Source: Gaeumannomyces sp. JS-464
Taxonomy: Eukaryota > Ascomycota > Sordariomycetes > Magnaporthales > Magnaporthaceae
Direction of reading: 5' to 3'
Length of the DNA: 64,000 bases
Assembly (NCBI GenBank): GCA_002197995.1
Contig: NGZR01000004.1
Location: 4,836,001 to 4,900,000 of the forward strand
Below are positions 56,194-64,000 of the stretch, in pieces; position 1 is the first letter of the stretch, and each line of letters begins with the position of its first letter. The notes below the pieces were generated by a model. It was given only the letters and a program-made list of their open reading frames with translations. It had not been told where the DNA came from and did not search any database. Both the position numbers and the translations under genes were made by a program.

Positions 56194-57314
56194 TCAACCC
56201 CTCTGCTTCTCCCGCTCGATCTTTGCCATCGTGTCGAGGCAATCCTTGGCCACCTTCTTCGTGGCAGCATCAAGCTCCTCCGTCGCAGCGATTTCTTCCA
56301 GTCTCCTCCGCCAGAAATTCCACCGATCCATGCAGTATCCCTTCCCGATGCCAAAGTTTCGGCGCGTGCTGGTCGGGGACGTCGCACGGGAAGGCGCCGC
56401 CGGCCCTGCAGGCGTCGTAGAACTCGCCTCCGCACATCTTGAGCCAGGGCTCCACGAGGAGGATGGCGTAGTTTAGCGCGTGCACAGACTTGTACGCCTC
56501 GATGATCTCCTCTTCTTCTTCCTCCTCCTCCTCCTGGGATCCCTCGCCGCCCGCATCGGGGGTATCGACCTCGACCAGGTACTCGCTTGGAATCTCCAGC
56601 GTCTCCATACCTCCTTCTGCATAAGCAAAGGTGGTCGACTCTGGGTCCCAGGCGGTATTCTCCAGCTCAGCTCGGATGGCGGACGCGCCCTTCTCAAGCC
56701 ACGAAGCAAGGTTCTTGACGGCCTCGGGCTCGTTCTCGGAGGCTGTCAGGCCACGGAGGGCGAGCTTGGCCATGAAGAGCTCGGCGACGTAGGCGGTGGC
56801 CAAGGACTTTTTGACGGATTCCTGGGTGCCGGTGGCTGGTGGCGTGCATCAGTCAGAACCAGGCACTTCACAGTGAAGAGCACCAACGAACAGGGTAAAA
56901 CATACACCTCCAGCCCTGAAACTGGCCAAAGACCTCATTGAAGCTCAGCGACTCCTTGGTGCCCGCTGGAGCCAGGCGGTGGATGGCGACGATCAAGTCC
57001 AGCAGGCGGTCGTGGTGGTTGGGGAGCTTCTTGGCTGCGTCGGCAATGGCCTGCCAGAACATGTAGTCTGGCTGGGTGTAGGAGTCGACGCGCACCCAGG
57101 CGTCGATGCGGGCCGCGATGCTCGCCAGGTCCTGGCTGGGGTCCTTGAAGAAGTCGTGCATGGCCTGAAGGCGCGGCACCGTGAGCATGGGCCCATGCTC
57201 GCCAGGGTTAGACAGATCGGCCCGCATCTCGTCGAGCCAGCCGTCAACATCGTCGGACTCGCCGGCGACAGGATCTAGGAGGGAATGGGCGGGGAAGACG
57301 TAGGACTCGGCCAT
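56194..57314 (-). CDS. DUF3632-like fungal protein, two exons (one frameshift near the end)
   Basis: The ATG at 57314 begins MAESYVFPAHSLLDPVAGES. Exon 1 carries the typical order of this family: WLDEMRADLSNPGEHGPMLT, FFKDPSQDLASIAARIDAWV, RVDSYTQPDYMFWQAIADAA and LLDLIVAIHRLAPAG. A 70 bp intron (56836-56905) joins in phase to STGTQESVKKSLATAYVAEL. Exon 2 continues with LASWLEKGASAIRAELENTA, a run of acidic residues (nine Glu), ALNYAILLVEPWLKMCGGEF and, after a shift near 56370, DRWNFWRRRLEEIAATEELD to the stop at 56194. DUF3632 proteins are widespread in ascomycetes with no known biochemical function. There is no signal peptide. The family call is from pattern memory only. Confidence 0.7.
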
Positions 57315-58115
57315 GATGAGAGTGGAAAAGTGATTCGGGGCGATGTTTGGCGGAATGGAAGGGAAGCACCAGATCGAAGAGCAACAACATAACGGATGAA
57401 ATAGGGAAAGAAGGGAGCACTGAGGGGTTGAGGCGGGGTTCCCGGTTGCACTTGCGCGCTGCTGGTTGCCTCCGTGCACGCCCTTTGCTGCTCAGTGGAC
57501 TGGAGCACGTCTCTTTTTGATCAACACGACCCGTCAATAAATTGCGTCCAGAGAGCCGAGAGCTGCATTAGCCGGTTCTGTCAACCGGTCGGGGCTCAGC
57601 TTGCGTCTCCAACAAGTAAGGCGGCACTGGCGACTTTCCAAAGGCAGTAACGCCTGCTGCCCGGGCGCAGCTGAAGGCGTCGTCAGCCGAAACCTGTCCC
57701 ATGTGAGCGCTTTGCCGGTCACTCCGGCCCGTACCGTCCAAGAGGCAATGCGATAGGACATGGTGCCCAGGTAGGTTCTACTCCTAGCGTCGGTCGTCGC
57801 CCAGATCGACAAGTACCCCGCCGTCGGTGGCACCTATGAGGAAGGAGGACGACATCCAGTGGCGGGCTGGCAACCTTACCGGAAAGAGGTGAAGCCTGAT
57901 AGTACGGGCAGGAGGCTTCCTTGGATATTTAAAGCGATCAGGGACCACTCTGAGAGTCGAGGCGGCCAACATCCCGCTTCACACACTCAACCACCAGTAG
58001 AGCCCAGCGAGAGTCCTCACTTCCTACTAGTCTTCCAAGGCTGCACCTTGAACCTTCTCTCGTCTTTGAGGCATCAAATAACCCCGTTAGGAAGGCCTTG
58101 CCCCTAGCCGCCACA
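57315..58115. other. intergenic between divergent genes
   Basis: About 800 bp upstream of both the DUF3632-like gene and the RNase-like gene. I see no TATA box or repeat. Confidence 0.45.
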
Positions 58116-58731
58116 ATGCTCTTCCCACGCACCCTGCTTAGCCTCCCCCTCCTTCTCGCCTCCCTCGGGGCCGCCGAGCTGGTAGCTGAGCCGGCGATCG
58201 AGCCACTTTCCGACCTCGGGGTCGAGCCGCTCCCCAAGATGGCGGCCGACCCGGTCTTCGAGACGATGCCCGAGTCGGACTTGGAGCCGCTCTCGGTGCT
58301 CGACAACTACGTCGACAACAACATCATGGAGGCCCTCGCCATGGCCGTCGCCAAGACGTGGGCGTGCCCCACTGTCGGCGCCAACCCGCAGCACACCTAC
58401 ACCGAGAACCAGGCCCGGGCCGTCCTGTTCCCCGCCGTCGCCAGGCACCAGGCAAAGGGCCCGAACTGGGACCCGCCCACCCACCGAGGACCCCCACCAC
58501 TACGGCAACCGCGAGGGGCTCGTCTTCGCCGGCTGCAACGGCAAGAGCGGCGCCCTGTGGGAGGTCGTCATCCGGCCGCCTGGCGTCGGCCCGGACGACA
58601 AGGGCCCGGATCGGGTCGTCTACCAGGCCATCTGGACAAAGGGGAGTGGTGGCAGCAAGAAGCTCACCCCGGCACTTTGTGGTATCATGAGGCACGCCGT
58701 GAACCGCAGGGACTTTGTCCTCTGCCCTTGA
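58116..58731 (+). CDS. secreted T1/N1-type guanyl ribonuclease-like protein (one frameshift)
   Basis: The ATG at 58116 begins a signal peptide (MLFPRTLLSLPLLLASLGAA). An acidic stretch with EPL repeats follows, then a domain starting near residue 80 (TWACPTVGANPQHTYTENQA). After a frame change near 58490 the fold core appears: YGNREGLVFAGCNGK, LWEVVIRPPG, PDRVVYQAIWTKGSGG and CGIMRHAVNRRDFVLCP, then the stop. The Glu, Arg and His of these three segments line up with the catalytic triad of RNase T1-type enzymes. Such secreted RNases, and catalytically dead relatives in powdery mildews, act in competition or as plant effectors. The product would be about 205 residues. The frame change may be an error; activity is not shown. 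Confidence 0.65.
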
Positions 58732-59816
58732 AGCGCTTTGCGTCTTTGTACTGGGTGGTTTTTGGTCATGTCTGGACTGAAGCTATCCAGCTGTTGCTGT
58801 GCCTTGTTGTTTCTTCGGTACGAGCAAGCCCCTGTTTGTCATCTTTCCAACATTTTCCCCCCAGATCTTGACAGTAATGTATGGCAATGGAGGAGACAAC
58901 GTGTACCCGGTGGGGATTTTAATTACTTGGAAGAATGCACCATTCACAAGTACCCATCTCAAAAGTATGGTTTGTCCCAGTTTTCGTGTGCTGGAGCCCC
59001 CACGGTTTCGTCTTATTACACCGCGGGCCAACACCCGCAGCTGAGCTGCTGGAACACCTCCACCAGAGGACCCCCTATTTTGGGTATCAGCCCGCCCCTG
59101 GTTGGCATGTGGCAGCTAAACTCCCCCGTTGGAGTGAGGGGTTTAGAGCACAGCAAGCCCCTGCACCTACCCGTTGGGGAACTCCATAGCGCTGTCTCTG
59201 TCCCGGGGCCAGATTTCCCTCCAATAGGGCGAGGCCAATTGGTGTGCTCGCCACGGCTCGGCAGTCACGAATCCACCTGGCTTTGCCTACTCGGCATCAA
59301 GAGGCACCTCCCGCCGGCCCAAAACGGCTTCTCCACGATGTGGTATTCTCCCCGCAGATCCTCACCCGATTTCTCATGCGGGATGGGACTGGGGTCAAAG
59401 GTGCAGGCGCTCTCAGGAAGTTCCATCCACGGAAGAATTTTGGTTTGCGGCCCCCTCCACCATGTGGCCAGGCTTAAACATAGATCCTCCTATAAAATTC
59501 GCGCTTGGCTGTGATCGAGTGTGCTTGTCAGGGCGTGTTTGGAACATCCCCACGTTTTCGGTCCTCGGTACCTCTGGCAGGGTGGGTGGTAGTGTATGTA
59601 TCTATGCGTGTCTGCTCGGCGCGGCTATCGCAGTCGACCTCGGCTGAGGTCCAAAAAAAAACAAAAAAACAAAAAGATAAAGCAAAGCCCATGGCTGTCC
59701 CGTCTGTCCAGAACTTTCCCCTTTAAAACCCAGGCCTCACAAGTAGCAAAGACCCAGCTCCAGGCAATTCAGCCGGCGCAGCTTTCCAGCGAACAACTTT
59801 CCCCTAGGCTATCAAA
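58732..59816. other. 1.1 kb intergenic, no gene recognised
   Basis: It contains GGGG/CCCC-rich short inverted motifs near 59075-59200 (for example GGGGTTTAGAGCACAGCAAG) that look like a worn non-autonomous element, but no ends can be fixed. The last part, with an A-rich run near 59653-59690, is the pectate lyase 5' region. Confidence 0.35.
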
Positions 59817-60866
59817 ATGCGTTTCGCCAGCATCGCCCTCCTCCTAGGCCTCGCGGCCGCCTCACCCGTCGACCGCCGCGACGAGGAGCAGCAGCTGGCG
59901 CGGCGCCAGGCGTCACAGGCTTGCAACCTCGGCTTCTGCACGCAGAACGGCGGCACCAAGGGCGGGGCGGGCGGGTCGACGGTGACGGTGCAGACGCTGG
60001 CGCAGCTCGAGGAGGCGGCCGGCCGCTCCGGCCCGCTGACCATCATCGTGTCGGGCTCCATCTCGGGCTCGGCCAAGGTGCGCGTCGCGGCCGACAAGAC
60101 CATCTACGGCGAGCGCGGCAGCTCGCTCACGGGCATCGGGCTATACGTGCGGCGCGTCAAGAACGTCATCATCCGCAACATGAAGATCTCGGGCGTCAAG
60201 GCGTCCAACGGGGACGCGATCGGCATCGACGCGTCCACGAATGTCTGGGTCGACCACTGCGATTTGCGGGGGGACCTGAACGCCGGCAAGGACGACCTCG
60301 ACGGGCTGGTGGACGTGTCTCACGGCGCGGACTTCATCACCATCTCGTACACGTACTTCCATGACTCCGTAAGTGACATTATTTCGCTTCAAGCAAAAAG
60401 CACCCGTTGCCACACTTACTCGCTAACACGCACCTCGCAGTGGAAAGCCTCCCTCGTCGGCCACAGCGACAGCAACGCCAGCGAGGACCGCGGCAAGCTG
60501 CGCGTGACGTACGCGCACAACCACTGGCAGAGCGTCAACTCGCGCACCCCGCTCGTGCGCTTCGGCACCGTCCACGTCGTCAACAGCTACTACCAGAACG
60601 TCATCGGGTCCGGCATCAACACCCGCATGGGCGCCCAGGTGCTGGTCCAGAGCTCGACTTTTGCAAACAGCAACAGCAAGGCCATCTTCTTCGCCGACTC
60701 CAAGGAGACCGGGTACGCCGTCGCCGAGGACGTCGCGCTCGGCGGGTCGCAGAACACGGCGCCGAGGGGATCGCTCACGTCCTCGTCGCTGCCGTACCGC
60801 ATCTCGGGCATCGGCTCCGGCAGCGTCGCTGGCACCGTGCCTGGCCAGGCTGGTCAAAGGCTGTGA
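59817..60866 (+). CDS. pectate lyase, polysaccharide lyase family 1, two exons
   Basis: The ATG at 59817 starts a signal peptide (MRFASIALLLGLAAASP) and a short Arg-containing propeptide (VDRRDEEQQLARR). The PL1 beta-helix follows: TIYGERGSSLTGIGLYVRRV, NVIIRNMKISGVKASNGDAI and NVWVDHCDLRGDL. Asp residues in DLDGLVDVSHGADFITISYT bind calcium, and the catalytic Arg lies in NSRTPLVRFGTVHVVNSYYQ. A 72 bp intron (60369-60440) divides FHDS from WKASLVGHSDSNASEDRG; it is open in frame. The final protein is about 325 residues, normal for fungal PelA-type enzymes, which cleave pectate by beta-elimination in plant walls. The gene is intact. Confidence 0.92.
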   Translation: MRFASIALLLGLAAASPVDRRDEEQQLARRQASQACNLGFCTQNGGTKGGAGGSTVTVQTLAQLEEAAGRSGPLTIIVSGSISGSAKVRVAADKTIYGERGSSLTGIGLYVRRVKNVIIRNMKISGVKASNGDAIGIDASTNVWVDHCDLRGDLNAGKDDLDGLVDVSHGADFITISYTYFHDSVSDIISLQAKSTRCHTYSLTRTSQWKASLVGHSDSNASEDRGKLRVTYAHNHWQSVNSRTPLVRFGTVHVVNSYYQNVIGSGINTRMGAQVLVQSSTFANSNSKAIFFADSKETGYAVAEDVALGGSQNTAPRGSLTSSSLPYRISGIGSGSVAGTVPGQAGQRL

Positions 60867-61068
60867 GTGACTAGGCCGGCGAGGCCCAGTCAGGCACAGG
60901 TCTAGGAGATACTGCCAGGTCTCGATCGTGCCGTCTTGCTGTGTTTATCTTTGGATGTAGATATTTGTCCTGCTTTCTTCCGTCTATATGTCGCCTCATG
61001 TATATACGTCTCTCCAGCTTCTTTGCAATCTCCCAGAGTGATGGAAGTAGTACAAATTACGTACCTGT
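60867..61068. other. intergenic between convergent genes
   Basis: A short spacer holding both 3' ends; no feature seen. Confidence 0.4.
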
Positions 61069-62986
61069 TCAAGCAGGCACTGCTTCATCCTTCTTCTTTA
61101 TTCGCGGGAACATCAGCCACGCGATGACAACCATCACCATTAATCCCAGTACAATTGGTTGGAGGACTTCTACACCCCTCTGCCCAGCAGCAGCACCGAT
61201 GATCTGCATTTTCCAGCGTTAGCCACGGCATATCTCCACGTGTGTCAGCAGAGAAAATCGGAAAATTGGAGTTTACTCACAAAAGGAAATACCGTTCCGC
61301 CTGACCCACCCATGGCCATGCCGAAGCCGAGGGCGCTGATGTGGATCCTCTTGGGCAGCAACTTGGTGGCCATTATCACGGCCCCCGGAAACATCGGCCC
61401 CAGGAAGAAGCCGAGCAGGGCGACGGCGACGGCGGAGACGACAAAGTTGGGCACGAGCCAAAACACCAGCTCCAGGGCGATGCACGCGGCCAAGTAGAGC
61501 GAGATGCAAAGGCGCTCGCCGAACCGGTCGGTCACGAAGCCCAACAGCGCGCGACCCAACGCCATCCCCGCCCAGAAGCCCGAGCCCGAGATCCCCGCGT
61601 CGTACGGCGAGGCCTGGCGGACGCGGAGCATGAAGGTGACGATCCAGCCGCCGAGGCCGACTGCGAAAAAAAAAAACGATTAGCCATCGATTGGCGCAGA
61701 GTTTGGGACAAGCTGCGTCTGATGTCGGGGGATTGGCCGAAAGGAAATCGCCACAAAGTACCCTCAACGCCCATGTACGAGAAAAAGAAGACGCAGCAAA
61801 GCCAAGTGACTTTCGACCGGAGGGCCTCTCGTGTGCCGGCGCCCTTGGCCTCGCCGCCGTGCTCGTGCTCGTGCGAGGCGCGATACACGGCCCCCGTCTT
61901 CTTCCAGAAGAGGGCCGTCAGGCCGACGAGTTCGAGGACAGAAATGCCGATCTTGGAGAAATATTTGGGTATTGTCAGCGAGCCAAGGCGCTGTGCTCAA
62001 CCCCCCAAAAAGGGGGTGTCAGGGCAATCCTACCATTATATAGTAATAGGTATACCAGGGGAGATGATAGGTGACGATCATGGAGGTGGCTATCAGGGGA
62101 GCGAACAAGGCCCCAAGTCTAGCGATGAGGCAAGGCCGATTGTCAGCAACCCTCTCCAGGACCGGGACTGCGGCGGCGGCCGAAGCTTACGAGTACATGG
62201 AATGCAAAATGCCCTGCAGGGCGTTGGCGTTCCGCATGACGCCGAGCCAGGCGCAGAAGCAAGCGTCGAGCAGGCCGTTGCCGAACCCGGAGATCATGTT
62301 GGCGACGACGAGGACCGGGTACGGCGGGTGCGCGGCCAGGACGGCGTAGGTGGCGATGTGGCACAGCGGCGCCATGACGGCGACGCCGCGCTGGCCGAGC
62401 TTCATGTGGATGCGCGCATTGGTGAAGGAGGCCAGCGAGTAGCCGACGAAGGGCGTCAGGAAGATGAGCGACACGGTCGTGTAGGAGAGGTCGTAGTAAC
62501 GCTCGAGCTGGGTGTTTTTTGTGCGTGAGCAGAGTTTGAGGGCACAGCAGCCATCGGGTGTGTGGAGGCAAAGAAACATACGTAGGGGAGCAGGGCGCCG
62601 ACCACGCCGTCGTTCAGGCCGGCGATGATAAAGGATAGAAACACAAATGCCAGGCGACCGATGTTCCCCCTTGGCATATTCCACCTCTCGGCCGCGATCT
62701 CGGAGCCAACCGGGGTGGGTGGCGCTGACCCGACCCCGCAGTCGGCCTCGGTCGCCGGCGGTGATTCTTGCTTCCCCACATCGGTCGCGGCCAGCTCCTT
62801 TTTTTCCTTGTCCCCTGATGAGGACTGGATGTCGGCGGCTGTGTCCCCCTGTAGCACACTCTTGTGGCTGTCCATGCTGAGGCGCCGACTCAACTTTTCG
62901 TCGTCGGCGGGCTGCGCCTCAGTGACATGGTCCCCTAAGCTGTGCGGTCGCTCAGACTCGGGCATGGTCTCCTTTATTGCCGTCAT
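61069..62986 (-). CDS. MFS transporter, BSC6/FHS-like, six exons
   Basis: The ATG at 62986 begins MTAIKETMPESERPHSLGDH and a polar cytoplasmic N-terminus of about 105 residues. Exons: 62986-62582, 62507-62191, 62118-62034, 61951-61763, 61660-61281 and 61203-61069, all with GT-AG introns of 72-102 bp and consistent phases. Membrane helices include LAFVFLSFIIAGLNDGVVGA, TTVSLIFLTPFVGYSLASFT, LIATSMIVTYHLPWYTYYYI, VTWLCCVFFFSYMGVE, LVFWLVPNFVVSAVAVALLG and LQPIVLGLMVMVVIAWLMF. The motif GRALLGFVTDRFGERL is the typical MFS cytosolic-loop signature, and GFGNGLLDACFCAWLG is characteristic of the bypass-of-stop-codon-6/fucose-permease-like group. Substrates are mostly unknown, possibly sugars. It lies convergent with the pectate lyase gene. 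The gene is intact. Confidence 0.9.
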
Positions 62987-63781
62987 TATCCCGGGGAAGT
63001 TTGTGCGTCGTGATTCTGCGTGGAGCTGGCACAACACCGCAAAGACAGGGCCCTTCCCCTAGTGTGTGACAGCGCTTCTTTGTCGACAATGTTGCAGGCG
63101 GTGGAACAGTCAAAAAAAACAAAAGAAAATGAAAATGGGAAAGATCGAATTTAACCCCGGGTGACGGATGACCGATCCGCTTCGCGACCGAGATCCGATT
63201 GGCCGCAGCGTCGCAACATGCCCGAGACTTTGCCGACAGCACGCACAAGACCGCACAGGACGGACTTTCCACATTCGGACTCGCCGCCAAGAGAAAAAAG
63301 GCTGGGCATGGCGAGGGGCAGTGGCCTCTCCTTGTAGCTACCAGGTAGTGAATCCAACGAGGGCTCCCTGGAAAAGCTCTGGCGGCTAACTTGCTCTCGT
63401 TAAAGGAAACCGGTGAGTGCAAAGTGAGGGACATGTGGTTGTTGGTTCGAGGAGTGGACGGGCGGCTGAGCATGCGGCCCGTTTTTCGACCACCCACAGG
63501 CAGCGAGGCAGACTGCACATAGACCTCTACCGCCACCTGCCCTTCCTACGTGTACAAAATCTTCTGGGTCAGCGTGGGCATTCTTCTTCCTCTCGCTACA
63601 AACACAACACACAACGTCGCATCCCATTCATGGCCACGCGCCAGACAAGCCCAGCTTTCCCTTTTTGCCCCCAAGCTGGCCTGGTCATTTGTTTTTTTAA
63701 CCACTTCCCCAGCGGCAAGCCCTATTTTCCTGTCAGCAAACTGGAAGTAGCTACAGTCACATCGAGCGCATCCGACCAGCA
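62987..63781. other. intergenic between divergent genes
   Basis: About 800 bp upstream of both the transporter and the right-edge gene. No motif is recognised. Confidence 0.45.
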
Positions 63782-64000
63782 ATGCCGTCCCCTAAGAAGC
63801 CACAAAAGCAAAAGAGCCTCGGGGGCCTTTTTATGTGGCTTCCTCCGTACAACAACATAAAGAAAAAGGACCATCCTACCAGGTATGGTGGAGGGCAGCT
63901 CCAGAAGACCGCGTACAACCACCCGGTGGTAGTACTGTCTTCAAAAGAGGATACAGACGGGGCCGTGGCGGTGCTCCTGGTATGTTAAAGACCTTTCTCG
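63782..64000 (+). CDS. partial YNHPVVVLS-family protein (paralogue of the gene at 20427-21361), runs off the window
   Basis: The ATG at 63782 begins MPSPKKPQKQKSLGGLFMWL, then AYNHPVVVLSSKEDTDGAVA and VLL, before a GTATGT donor at about 63981. The arrangement (WLP, a G-rich stretch, YNHPVV(V/I)LS, then a Val-rich strand ending at an intron) matches exon 1 of the minus-strand gene at 21361-21191, including the intron position. The rest lies beyond the window, so the presence of the C-terminal anchor cannot be checked. Confidence 0.7.

Noticed and set aside
58738..59514. Plus-strand open frame of 258 codons between the RNase-like and pectate lyase genes
   Set aside because: Begins inside the 3' flank of the RNase-like gene, has no motif, and the region resembles worn repeat sequence.
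61341..62528. Plus-strand open frame of 395 codons over the MFS gene
   Set aside because: Runs antisense through confirmed exons and introns of the transporter; Arg/Gly/Glu-rich shadow.

Overview
This 64 kb window is nuclear DNA of a filamentous ascomycete (Pezizomycotina, most likely a sordariomycete; the species cannot be told from the sequence). The evidence is GC-rich genes with 55-100 bp GT-AG introns, a HET-domain gene, a PNP-type NLR remnant, an ankyrin gene with a fungal STAND N-terminal domain, plant-cell-wall enzymes (GH10 xylanase, PL1 pectate lyase, LPMO-like protein) and an AT-rich retrotransposon with the look of repeat-induced point mutation (RIP). It reads as an accessory region: intact genes alternate with decayed ones and with transposable elements.

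Layout. 0-7 kb holds a decayed gene of an unrecognised fungal family, an F-box/LRR gene, a remnant of a PNP-type NLR and a small MITE-like element. 7-19 kb is a chitin-centred block: a six-LysM secreted protein, an ankyrin protein, a novel secreted protein and, divergently transcribed, an intact 1,372-residue LysM/chitin-binding/GH18 chitinase of the killer-toxin-like type. 19-25.5 kb has two unknown conserved genes, an LPMO-like secreted protein and a poorly preserved membrane protein gene. 25.7-38.7 kb is one HET-domain gene split by a 9,992 bp nested insertion. A MULE with 46 bp terminal inverted repeats and an 8 bp target duplication (CTACCGAT) lies in the HET domain. A 7,174 bp Gypsy chromovirus with 488-490 bp LTRs and a 5 bp duplication (TAAGG) lies inside the MULE transposase gene.

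39-48 kb has a broken NLP (NPP1) gene, a small single-pass membrane protein, a LigB-type extradiol dioxygenase, a GH10 xylanase, a tRNA-like relic and a multi-exon membrane protein. 48-64 kb has a choice-of-anchor-B family secreted protein, a STAND-N/ankyrin gene, a decayed unknown gene, a DUF3632-like gene, a secreted T1-type ribonuclease-like gene, a pectate lyase, a BSC6-like MFS transporter and the first exon of a paralogue of the gene at 20.4-21.4 kb.

Two themes run through the window. The first is interaction biology: cell-wall attack and chitin binding (LysM, chitinase, LPMO, xylanase, pectate lyase, NLP, RNase) beside self/non-self recognition genes (HET, NLR, STAND-N, ankyrin). The second is breakage: about a dozen genes carry single-base frameshifts, many in C/G or A runs, while the chitinase, MFS, pectate lyase and anchor-B genes are clean. 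Some breaks may therefore be draft-assembly errors, whereas the nested insertion and the in-frame stops look biological. No computation was run; family calls rest on motifs read by eye.
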